Assembly (NCBI RefSeq): GCF_001642995.1
Contig: NZ_LOHS01000057.1
Span: 1-64,000, forward strand
From: Streptomyces jeddahensis
GTDB lineage: Bacteria > Actinomycetota > Actinomycetes > Streptomycetales > Streptomycetaceae
Length of the DNA: 64,000 bases
Direction: 5' to 3'
The translations under genes were made by a program, and so were the position numbers. Shown piece by piece: positions 1 through 7,661 of this stretch (position 1 is the stretch's first letter; every line of letters starts with the position of its first letter). The notes under the pieces were generated by a model. It was not told where the DNA came from. It ran no database searches and saw only the letters and a list, made by a program, of their open reading frames with translations.

Positions 1-426
1 GTTGCCGTCCTGGTTCTGCCAGGTGATCTTGGTGCCCGCCTCGGCGTCGAGCGCCGTGTAATACGCGCAATCCGGCTTCGGCGGAGTGCCCCAGAGCGGG
101 GCCATGATCTTGAGGGGAGCGCCGGTACCGAGCTTCTTCGGGACCGAGGTGGCAAGGGCCGCAAGATCGATCTTGCTGGTGTAGCCGGCCGTGGAACCGT
201 TCTTCGACGGAATGTCCGGCTTGGCGACCGTGCTGGCGACGAACGTCGGGAGCAGCTTGTCCGCGTCCTTGCCCGACGTGGCGCCCTCACGCGAACCGCT
301 GTCCGACCCGCCACAGGCACTCAGCAGCGGCACACCGCCGGCGACAGCAGCCGCGGCGACCGCGGTCGAGGCGAGGAAGCTTCTCCGGCTCGGGGCGGAG
401 CTCGCGGAGGAGGAGTTCGGCGTCAT
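1..426 (-). CDS. Sugar-type ABC transporter solute-binding lipoprotein, N-terminal part (runs off window)
   Basis: The first 142 residues are visible; the rest lies outside the window. The N-terminus has a twin-arginine motif (SRRSFL, about residues 13-18), an Ala/Val-rich hydrophobic stretch and a lipobox (LLSAC, then GG). The protein is therefore likely exported by Tat and anchored as a lipoprotein. The mature part begins with a Ser/Gly-rich linker and a KIMAPLWG segment typical of the first beta strand of extracellular carbohydrate-binding proteins. It diverges from the GH3 glycosidase gene across a control region with two LacI-type operators, so it probably binds an oligosaccharide fed to that enzyme. 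The sugar cannot be told from this fragment. Start: ATG at 426, the only in-frame start ahead of the Tat signal. Confidence 0.85.
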   Translation of the reverse strand, partial: MTPNSSSASSAPSRRSFLASTAVAAAAVAGGVPLLSACGGSDSGSREGATSGKDADKLLPTFVASTVAKPDIPSKNGSTAGYTSKIDLAALATSVPKKLGTGAPLKIMAPLWGTPPKPDCAYYTALDAEAGTKITWQNQDGN

Positions 427-556
427 TGCGTCAACCCTTCATGGCGCACCAGGACACCCGGGGGGCGTGCCACCGGTCGGCTGCGGTGTCGTGAGTAACT
501 GGCTGAGCTGAAGCGGACATCGGAGGGGGCACGCACAGGCGGTGCCCGGTCCGTCG

Positions 557-570
557 TCGAAGCGCTTCGA
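557..570. promoter_or_regulatory. LacI-family-type operator, copy 1 (TCGAAGCGCTTCGA)
   Basis: A perfect 14-bp palindrome centred on the GCGC core that is typical of LacI/GalR-family sites. It lies 131 bases upstream of the binding-protein start, on that gene's side of the divergent control region. An identical copy lies at 741-754. The cognate regulator is not in the window. Confidence 0.65.
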
Positions 571-740
571 TGTTGCTGCGAGGTTAAGTGAACACCCCGA
601 GGCGCACAAGAGCCGATCCCAACATTGCTCCGACCTGTATCCGACCTATATACGGGGCGGGCATCGGGCTCATGCGAGACTCCAGGCCGAGAGTTGTTGC
701 CATGACGTGTCTTGACACTCACCGCTTCACGGCAACAGCA

Positions 741-754
741 TCGAAGCGCTTCGA
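741..754. promoter_or_regulatory. LacI-family-type operator, copy 2, overlapping the likely GH3 promoter
   Basis: Identical 14-bp palindrome TCGAAGCGCTTCGA, 184 bases from copy 1. A TTGACA hexamer at 712-717 would place a -10 element near 735-741, so this operator would cover the start-site region of the GH3 promoter and repress by blocking polymerase. The promoter assignment is inference from spacing only. Confidence 0.65.
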
Positions 755-846
755 AAGCGCGCACCCTCGTTCGACCACACTCGGATCGTCCGACCACCCG
801 GGGCGCCTACCGCGCACAGCTCGCTCCACCACAAGGGGATTCCCAC

Positions 847-3690
847 GTGACCGCACATTCGCTGCCTTTCCGCGATCCGCAACTGCCGTCCAGCGAACGC
901 GTCGACGATCTGCTCGCGCGGCTCACGCTCGACGAACGGATCGCGATGCTGCACCAGTTCGCCCCCGCCGTGGAGCGGCTGGGCGTCGCGGCGTTCCGCA
1001 CCGGCCAGGAGGCGCTGCACGGCGTGGCCTGGATGGGCCCGGCGACCGTGTTCCCGCAGGCGGTCGGTCTGGGCGCGACGTGGAACGACGACCTCGTACG
1101 CCGGATCGGCGAGGCGGTCTCCACGGAGGTCCGCGCCATGCGCGCCCGCGACGACCGCGTCGGCCTGAACGTCTGGTCCCCCACGGTCAACCTGCTGCGG
1201 CACCCCCTGTGGGGCCGCAACGAGGAGGGCTACTCCGAGGACCCGAAGCTGACCTCGGCCATCGCGACCGCGTACACCCGCGGCCTGCGCGGCGACCACC
1301 CCGCCTACTGGCGTACGGCGCCCGTCCTCAAGCACTGGCTGGCGCACAACAACGAGACCGGCCGCGACGTGACCTCCTCCTCGGTCCGCCCGCGCGTGCT
1401 GCACGAGTACGACCTTCGGGCCTTCCGCGACGCCGTCGAGGCGGGCGCGGTCGCGGGCGTGATGCCGGCGTACAACCTCGTCAACGGCCGCCCCAACCAC
1501 GTCTCGCCGTATCTGCGCGAGCACCTGCGCGCCTGGACGGACCGCGACCTGCTGGTCTGCTCGGACGCGGGGGCGCCGTCGAACCTCGTCGACTCCGAGC
1601 ACTACTTCGACACGCACGAGGAGGCGACGGCGGCCGCGCTGATCGCGGGCGTCGACAGCTTCACCGACCACGGCACGGACAACTCGCAGATCGTGGCACG
1701 CGTGCGTGGCGCCCTCGAGCAGGGGCTGCTGTCCGAGTCGGACATCGACACGGCGGTGCGCCGCCAGCTGTCCGTCCGCCTCAGCCTCGGCGAGTTCGAC
1801 CCGGACCTCGACCCGTACGCCGGCACCAAGGACTTCGACACGCCCGAGCACCGAGCGCTCGCCCAGGAGGCCGCCGAGCAGGCGATCGTCCTGCTCAAGA
1901 ACGACAGCGTGCTGCCGCTGGCCGCGGACACCCGCATCGCCGTGGTGGGCCTGCTCGCCGACGAGAGCAAGCTCGACTGGTACAGCGGCACGCTGATCCA
2001 CCGCTCGACTCCGCTGGAGGGCCTGTACGAGCGGTTCGGCGCCAGTCAGGTGGAGTTCGCGGAGGGAGTCGACCGCGTACGGCTGAAGACCGCATCCGGT
2101 GCGTATCTGGCGGTGCCCGAGGCCGAGGAGGCGGACGACCAGGTGCGCGGGGCCGAGGGCGCCCTGGACCCGGCGCTCCTCGCGGGCCGCACGGACCTGC
2201 CGCCGCTGACCGCCGACGCCGCGGGGACCGACCTCGCGCTGATCGACTGGGGCGAGGGCGTGCTCACGTTCCGCGCCCCCGACGGCCGCTATCTGTCGGT
2301 CGCGGACGACGGCTTCGTCCGGGCCTCCGCGGACCAGCCCGGCGGTTGGGTCGTCCAGGAGCTCTTCCGCCTCGAAGCGTCCGAGACCCACGAGAACGGT
2401 CACCTCCTGAAGCACCTGGGAACGGGCCGGTACGTCACTGTCGCCGCCGACGGCGTGAAGGTTGCCGCGGAAGACCCGTCCGACGCGGAGGTCTTCGAGG
2501 TGGTCGTGACCGAGCGCGGCGAGGACGCGGTGGCCCGCGCCGCCGCCGCGGCCGACGCGGTGATCGTGGTCGCCGGCAACGACCCGCACATCAACGGCCG
2601 CGAGACCGAGGACCGCCCCACACTGCGCCTCCCCGGCCAGCAGGAACGCCTGCTGCGCGCCGCACGCGCGGCGAACCCGCGCACGGTCCTGACCCTCGTC
2701 TCCGCCTACCCGTACGTGGTCGACCACGAGGACATCCCGGCCGTGTTGTGGACCGCGCACGGCGGCCAGGCGGCGGGCACCGCGCTCGCCCGCGTCCTGG
2801 CCGGCGACGTCTCCCCTGCCGGCCGGCTGCCGCAGACCTGGTACGCGTCGGACGACGACCTGCCGGACCTGCTCGACTACGACATCATCGGCGGCCGCCA
2901 GACGTACCTGTACTTCGAGGGCACCCCGCTCTTCCCGTTCGGCCACGGCCTGTCGTACGCGTCGTTCGCGTACGACGACCTGTCGGTGCGGCGGGACGGG
3001 GAGATGGTCCGGGTTTCCTTCACCGTGACCAACACGGGCGATGTGCCCTCCGACGAGGTGGCCCAGCTCTACACCCGGGCCGTCGACCCGTCGGTCCCGC
3101 GGCCGCGCCGCGAACTGGCCGCGTACCGCCGCGTCCACCTGGCACCCGGCGCGTCGGCCGAGCTGTCCTTCGAACTCCCGGTCAGCGGGCTGGGGTTCTG
3201 GGACGTCGCCCATGGCCGCTGGTGGGTGGAGCCGGGCGAGTACGAGCTGCTGGCGGGGGCCTCCAGCGAGGACGTCCGGCTGCGCGAGACCGTCCGGATC
3301 GACGGCGAGGCAGCAGGCCCGCGTCCGGTCATCGCGCACGGCCTGGACGCCGCCGACTACGACGAGCAGCGCGGCACCGCGATCGTCGACCGTAGCAAGA
3401 CGGCAGGCGACGCGGTGACACCGGTGGACGGTGAGGCGGGCGAACTGGTCTTCTCCAGCTGCGACTTCGGTGACGGTGTCAGCGAGGTGTCGGTCGAGGC
3501 AGCGGGCGAGGGCACCGTCGAGCTCCGGCTGCCGGACGGCGAGGTGCAGGCCACGGTCGCCGTCCCGGCGACCGGCGGCCCCTACGCATACGCCACCGTA
3601 GGCGCCGCGTTCGCGGCCTCCGGCGTGCACGACCTGCACATCAGGCTGCGCGGCCCGCTGCGGCTCGCGCACGTCGGCTTCTCTGGTTGA
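847..3690 (+). CDS. Glycoside hydrolase family 3 protein (beta-glycosidase)
   Basis: A 947-residue GH3 enzyme that probably removes single sugars from the non-reducing end of imported oligosaccharides. The N-terminal (alpha/beta)8 domain runs to about residue 330. It carries KHWLAHNNE and the LLVCSDAGAPS segment, whose Asp240 is the likely nucleophile. The C-terminal GH3 domain is split by an insertion at about residues 408-556 with repeated short beta-like units (AYLAV, GRYLSV, GRYVTV). A fibronectin-III-like domain follows at about 690-800. The last 130 or so residues look like a carbohydrate-binding beta-sandwich. No signal peptide is seen, so the enzyme is probably cytoplasmic. Start: GTG at 847 after AAGGGG; longer in-frame starts lie in the promoter and operator region. 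It is probably repressed by a LacI-type regulator. Substrate specificity is not resolved. Confidence 0.92.
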   Translation: MTAHSLPFRDPQLPSSERVDDLLARLTLDERIAMLHQFAPAVERLGVAAFRTGQEALHGVAWMGPATVFPQAVGLGATWNDDLVRRIGEAVSTEVRAMRARDDRVGLNVWSPTVNLLRHPLWGRNEEGYSEDPKLTSAIATAYTRGLRGDHPAYWRTAPVLKHWLAHNNETGRDVTSSSVRPRVLHEYDLRAFRDAVEAGAVAGVMPAYNLVNGRPNHVSPYLREHLRAWTDRDLLVCSDAGAPSNLVDSEHYFDTHEEATAAALIAGVDSFTDHGTDNSQIVARVRGALEQGLLSESDIDTAVRRQLSVRLSLGEFDPDLDPYAGTKDFDTPEHRALAQEAAEQAIVLLKNDSVLPLAADTRIAVVGLLADESKLDWYSGTLIHRSTPLEGLYERFGASQVEFAEGVDRVRLKTASGAYLAVPEAEEADDQVRGAEGALDPALLAGRTDLPPLTADAAGTDLALIDWGEGVLTFRAPDGRYLSVADDGFVRASADQPGGWVVQELFRLEASETHENGHLLKHLGTGRYVTVAADGVKVAAEDPSDAEVFEVVVTERGEDAVARAAAAADAVIVVAGNDPHINGRETEDRPTLRLPGQQERLLRAARAANPRTVLTLVSAYPYVVDHEDIPAVLWTAHGGQAAGTALARVLAGDVSPAGRLPQTWYASDDDLPDLLDYDIIGGRQTYLYFEGTPLFPFGHGLSYASFAYDDLSVRRDGEMVRVSFTVTNTGDVPSDEVAQLYTRAVDPSVPRPRRELAAYRRVHLAPGASAELSFELPVSGLGFWDVAHGRWWVEPGEYELLAGASSEDVRLRETVRIDGEAAGPRPVIAHGLDAADYDEQRGTAIVDRSKTAGDAVTPVDGEAGELVFSSCDFGDGVSEVSVEAAGEGTVELRLPDGEVQATVAVPATGGPYAYATVGAAFAASGVHDLHIRLRGPLRLAHVGFSG

Positions 3691-3717
3691 GGGTCCGGAA
3701 GAAGCCGGCGCACAGAG

Positions 3718-3768
3718 GAAGGGGCCCGGCACCGGAGGCAGTGGGATGCTCCGGTGCCGGGCCCCTTC
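3718..3768. terminator. Bidirectional terminator between GH3 and aldehyde dehydrogenase genes
   Basis: Perfect 20-bp stem (3718-3737 with 3749-3768) and an 11-base loop, placed between the 3' ends of two convergent genes. No U-tract is needed in this high-GC background. Confidence 0.9.
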
Positions 3769-3802
3769 GCCACGCGTATCGCGGCGGCCGGCCGGTGCTC
3801 GG

Positions 3803-5263
3803 CTAGAGAGCGAGACCGGTCAGGATCATGACCCGCTCGTACGTGTAGTCGTCCATCGCGAACCGCACGCCCTCGCGGCCCACACCGGACTGCTTGACGC
3901 CGCCGTACGGCATCTGGTCGGCGCGGTAGGACGGCACGTCGCCGATGACCACGCCGCCGACCTCCAGCGCGCGGTGGGCGCGGAACGCGGTCTGCAGGTC
4001 GTGTGTGAACACGCCCGCCTGCAGGCCGTACTTGGAGTCGTTGACGGCGGCGAATGCCTCAGCCTCGCCGTTCACCTTCTGCACGGTGAGGACCGGCCCG
4101 AAGACCTCCTCGCAGGAGAGGGTCACGCCGGCCGGTACATCGGCGAGCACGGTGGGCGCGTAGGAGGCGCCGTCGCGCTTGCCGCCGGTGAGCACCTGGG
4201 CGCCCGCCTGCGCGGCCTCGTCGACCCAGGACTCCACGCGCTTGGCGGCGTCCTCGCTGACCAGCGGGCCGACGTCGGTGGCGTCGTCCGACGGGTCGCC
4301 GGTGACCTGCGCCTCGACGGCCGCCACGATCCGCGGCACGAGGCGGTCGTAGAGGGAGGCGTCGGCGATGACGCGCTGGACGGAGATGCAGGACTGGCCG
4401 CCCTGGTAGTTGGAGAAGGTCGCGATGCGGTTCGCGGCCCAGTCGAGGTCCTCGTCGGAGGCGTAGTCGGCGAGGACGACGGCCGCGCCGTTGCCGCCGA
4501 GCTCCAGGGTGCAGTGCTTGCGCGGCACCGAGTCCATGATCGCGTAACCGACCTTGTCGGAACCGGTGAAGGAGATCACCGGCAGCCGCTCGTCCTGGAC
4601 GAGGGCGGGCATACGGTCGTTGGGCACCGGAAGGACCGACCAGGAGCCCGCCGGGAGGTCCGTCTCCGCGAGCAGCTCGCCGAGGAGAAGCCCGGAGAGC
4701 GGGGTCGCGGGCGCGGGCTTGAGGATGATCGGCGCGCCGACGGCGATGGCCGGGGCGATCTTGTGGGCGCACAGGTTCAGCGGGAAGTTGAACGGCGCGA
4801 TGCCGAGGACGACGCCCTTCGGGAAGCGGCGGGTCAGGGCCAGGCGACCCGCACCGCCCGCGTCGGTGTCGAGGCGCTGGGCCTCGCCGCCGTTGAAGCG
4901 GCGGGCCTCCTCAGCCGCGAAGCGGAAGACGGAGACGGCACGGCCGACCTCGCCGCGCGCCCACTTGATCGGCTTGCCGTTCTCGGCGGAGATCAGCTGG
5001 GCGATCTCCTCGGTCCGCTCGACCAGCCGCTTGGACACGTGGTCCAGGGCGGCGGCCCGTACGTGCGCGGGGGTCGCGGCGAATGCGTCCCGGACGGCGT
5101 AGGCGGCGGCCACGGCCTCCTCGATCTGGGCGTCGGTCGGGACGCTGACCTTGCCGACCAGCCGCCCGTTCCACGGGGAGCTGACGTCGAAGGTGGCCTC
5201 GCCGGTGGCCTGACGGCCGGCGAGCCAGAACGCGTGGGTGGCTGCCTCGTGTACCTGTGGCAT
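3803..5263 (-). CDS. Aldehyde dehydrogenase, probable succinate-semialdehyde-type enzyme
   Basis: 486 residues, full length for the NAD(P)-dependent aldehyde dehydrogenase superfamily. It has the cofactor-domain motif APFNFPLNL, the ELGG segment before the active site, and the catalytic cysteine Cys292 in GGQSCISV. The GGVKQSGVGREG motif lies near the C-terminus. It lies next to a PucR-family regulator and close to gabT. The inferred role is oxidation of succinate semialdehyde, the GabT product, to succinate. The sequence type also resembles lactaldehyde-like dehydrogenases of the family, so the substrate is inference from context. Start: ATG at 5263 (MPQVHEAATH), preceded by GGAAGGG; a longer open frame upstream has Pro/Arg-rich non-coding character. 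The 283 bases up to the pucR stop contain short direct repeats (GTACGTCGCCG twice, CCGTGCAGCC twice) but no clear gene. Confidence 0.88.
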   Translation of the reverse strand: MPQVHEAATHAFWLAGRQATGEATFDVSSPWNGRLVGKVSVPTDAQIEEAVAAAYAVRDAFAATPAHVRAAALDHVSKRLVERTEEIAQLISAENGKPIKWARGEVGRAVSVFRFAAEEARRFNGGEAQRLDTDAGGAGRLALTRRFPKGVVLGIAPFNFPLNLCAHKIAPAIAVGAPIILKPAPATPLSGLLLGELLAETDLPAGSWSVLPVPNDRMPALVQDERLPVISFTGSDKVGYAIMDSVPRKHCTLELGGNGAAVVLADYASDEDLDWAANRIATFSNYQGGQSCISVQRVIADASLYDRLVPRIVAAVEAQVTGDPSDDATDVGPLVSEDAAKRVESWVDEAAQAGAQVLTGGKRDGASYAPTVLADVPAGVTLSCEEVFGPVLTVQKVNGEAEAFAAVNDSKYGLQAGVFTHDLQTAFRAHRALEVGGVVIGDVPSYRADQMPYGGVKQSGVGREGVRFAMDDYTYERVMILTGLAL

Positions 5264-5546
5264 GTGGGTCCCGGCCCTTCCGCTGTCGGTGTCTCGGGTG
5301 GTTCGTGGGCCGGTGGTGCGTGGTCCGCCGGCCCGGGTGGTCCGTGTCCCACCGTAGGGCCGGGGACAGCCGGGGTCGCTTGTCCGGTACGGAGTGATCG
5401 GCCCGCCGGGCACACCGCTTTGGCAGTGTGCCGCTGTGTGCCCACGATGTACGTCGCCGACAAGACGTACGTCGCCGTCAAACCGTGCAGCCCCGAGTCA
5501 AGCCGTGCAGCCGGAACCCATCACTCGCTCGTGACCCCGGATCCTG

Positions 5547-7418
5547 TCACTCGCTTGCCGTCGCCTTCAGCGCCAGCCACAGCTCCATGCGTACGTCCGG
5601 GTCGTCCAGGGAGCGGCCGAGGATCTCCTCGACGCGGCGCATGCGGTAGCGCAGTGTGTGGCGGTGGACGCCGAGGTCCGCGGCCGCCGCGTCCCACTGG
5701 CCGTGGCGTGACAGCCAGGCCCGCAGGGACGCGACGAGGTCGCCGCGGCCGCGCGCGTCGTGTTCGTGCAGGGCGCGCAGCAGCCCGTCCGCGAAGGCGC
5801 GTACCGCGTCGTCGGCGAGCAGCGGCAGCACGGAGCCGGCGGCCAGCTCCTCGTGCTCGACGAGGCAGCGTCCGCGCCGGCGGGCGACGGACAGGGCCTG
5901 TTCGGCCTGCTTGTAGGCGGTGGCGGCGGCGATCGGGCCGGCCGGCGCGGACAGGCCCACGACGAGTTCGTGCTCCTCGCCTGAAGTGCCCTCGCGCGCC
6001 GTGGCCTCGGGCGCGGCGGCGTCGCGTGCTGCGGCACGCGCGTGCTCCAGGGCGTCGGCGTACTGGGTGCACGCCGCTACCGCGGCCCCTCCGTCGGCGG
6101 TGAGCAGGACGAGCCGGTCGCCGTCGGGGACCACGAGAAGCGCCTCACCGGCGCGCGCCGCGGCGGCCTCGACGACGTCGGCGAGTGCGGCCCGCGGGTC
6201 GCCGGCCGGAGCATCGCCGGCGGGCGACGCAATCGCGGGCCGAATCGCAGCCGGCACGCACGCGTGGCCGCTCGCCTTCGATGGGGCGGCAGCAGACACA
6301 CCCGCCAGGCCACCCGCCTGCGACTGACCCGCGGGCACGCGCGCGTGCCCGCCTCCCTGCGCCCGCGCGGGCGTGTCCTCGTGGGACGTGCCGTCGGGAT
6401 CGCCGGTGTCCGTCCGCCCGGCGGACGGGGCACCCTTGGCGTGGGCCCGCGCCGCCGAGGCCGGTGCCGCCTCCGCGATGATCACGCGGAAGGGCGCGTC
6501 CAGCAGCCCGCCGTACAGGCCCCCGGCGACGGCCCGGGCGTGGTCGGGCTGCCCGGCCAGCAGCATCCGCAGCACGGCGGCGCCGATGCGCTGCTCGGCG
6601 GCGTGCAGCGAACGGGACCGCTCCGTGGTGAGCGTCAGCAGGGCGATCGCCGAGTGCACGGCGTACCGCTCCGCGGTGCCCAGCGTCGACGCGGTGCCGA
6701 CGGCGAGCGCGGCGCGCGCCCGGCGGCCGGTGCCGAGGGAGTGCAGCTCCACGCGGTCCTCGCCGCCCCCGTCGCCCGGTGAGCCGCCCACGACGGCACT
6801 CGCCGGAGCGGTCCGCTGGTGCAGGCGCTCGACGTCGGGGGTGAGCCGGGCGGCCCGCCGGGCGGCCCACTCCGGTGCGGCGGCGACGACGGCGCCGGAC
6901 GCGTCGTACAGCGCCGCCCAGCCGTCGACCTGCGCGGCGAGCGCGGCGAGGAGTCCCTCGGGGCCGCCGCTCAGCGCCTGCTTGGTGAGTTCGCGCTGGG
7001 CGGCGAAACCGGCGGTCACCGCCCGGTACTGATCGGCCGCGATGGCGGCCGACACGGCCTTGCTTATGGCGAGGAACGGCGTCCGCCGCGGCACCTCGAG
7101 CAGCGGCAGGCCCTCCGCCTCGGCCGCCTCGACGAGCGCGTCGGGGATGTCGTCGTAGTTGACGCCGACGCCGAAGCCGAGCCCGGTGACACCGGCGCCC
7201 ACCAGCCGCTTGACATAGCGGCGCATCGCCTCGCGATCCTCCGCGTCCAGCTTGAGCGCGGTGGTCAACAGCAGCTCGCCGCCCTCCATGTAGGGCACGG
7301 GGTCGGCCAGCTCGCTCACGTGCGCCCACCGGACGGGGGTGTCCAGGTGGTCCTCGCCCGCGCGCACCTTCAGCTTGAGCGCGGAGTGCTGGACGAGCGA
7401 GGCGAGCGTGGGGCGCAT
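5547..7418 (-). CDS. PucR-family transcriptional regulator
   Basis: 623 residues. The PucR N-terminal domain (about 1-125) starts MRPTLASLVQ. A central GGDEF-like ligand/dimer region follows. The C-terminal helix-turn-helix of the PucR/CdaR type is near residues 560-615 (DLGVHRHTLRYRMRRVEEIL). Such regulators activate amine, purine or GABA catabolism. Between about residues 320 and 410 lies a Gly/Ala/Pro-rich insertion with two similar copies of GHA(R/C)VPA; it interrupts the central domain and is probably a flexible loop. The gene lies upstream of the aldehyde dehydrogenase on the same strand. A 13-base sequence in its own upstream region recurs before gabT, which suggests autoregulation and control of gabT. 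Start: ATG at 7418. Confidence 0.9.
   Translation of the reverse strand: MRPTLASLVQHSALKLKVRAGEDHLDTPVRWAHVSELADPVPYMEGGELLLTTALKLDAEDREAMRRYVKRLVGAGVTGLGFGVGVNYDDIPDALVEAAEAEGLPLLEVPRRTPFLAISKAVSAAIAADQYRAVTAGFAAQRELTKQALSGGPEGLLAALAAQVDGWAALYDASGAVVAAAPEWAARRAARLTPDVERLHQRTAPASAVVGGSPGDGGGEDRVELHSLGTGRRARAALAVGTASTLGTAERYAVHSAIALLTLTTERSRSLHAAEQRIGAAVLRMLLAGQPDHARAVAGGLYGGLLDAPFRVIIAEAAPASAARAHAKGAPSAGRTDTGDPDGTSHEDTPARAQGGGHARVPAGQSQAGGLAGVSAAAPSKASGHACVPAAIRPAIASPAGDAPAGDPRAALADVVEAAAARAGEALLVVPDGDRLVLLTADGGAAVAACTQYADALEHARAAARDAAAPEATAREGTSGEEHELVVGLSAPAGPIAAATAYKQAEQALSVARRRGRCLVEHEELAAGSVLPLLADDAVRAFADGLLRALHEHDARGRGDLVASLRAWLSRHGQWDAAAADLGVHRHTLRYRMRRVEEILGRSLDDPDVRMELWLALKATASE
6336..6347. 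repeat. CACGCGCGCGTG palindrome, copy 1 (inside pucR)
   Basis: Core of a longer perfect 22-bp palindrome (6331-6352) within the low-complexity insertion of the PucR-family gene, where it encodes part of GHARVPA. One of six exact 12-bp copies in the window. Confidence 0.7.
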
Positions 7419-7586
7419 GGGTCTTCAGATCTTCTTCACAGGTCGTGGGGCGGGTTCGCAGGTCGTCGGCCGGGGTGGCATCGAGGTGACATCGGCGTGA
7501 TGCCCGGGTGCTACCGAGGCGCTTCCTTGGCCGCCGCGTATGAACGACCACTGCCGATTCTGCCTCACCGTACGGTGCCCAAGTGA

Positions 7587-7599
7587 GGAATGTCCGGAC
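7587..7599. promoter_or_regulatory. Candidate PucR-regulator operator upstream of the pucR-type gene
   Basis: GGAATGTCCGGAC, containing the palindrome GTCCGGAC, lies about 170 bases upstream of the regulator's start. The same 13 bases occur in the opposite orientation at 10173-10185, upstream of gabT. Assignment to this regulator is inference from position. Confidence 0.5.
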
Positions 7600-7661
7600 G
7601 TGACGACCGAATGACCGAACGTCACACCGTCACCACACCTCCACAAGCCGAAGGCCGGCCC

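Noticed and set aside
588..3395. A 935-codon open frame overlapping the GH3 gene in another frame, and a 1001-codon frame on the opposite strand (727-3732).
   Set aside because: Arg/Pro-rich or low-complexity translations with no family motifs; they are by-products of the very high G+C of the real GH3 gene.
3746..6103. A long plus-strand open frame opposite the aldehyde dehydrogenase and PucR-type genes.
   Set aside because: It mirrors the codon pattern of the real minus-strand genes and becomes Arg-rich nonsense past 5400.
6331..6352. CRISPR or insertion-sequence end for the 22-bp palindrome.
   Set aside because: There are no regularly spaced repeats, target-site duplications or transposase genes; it is within an intact reading frame.
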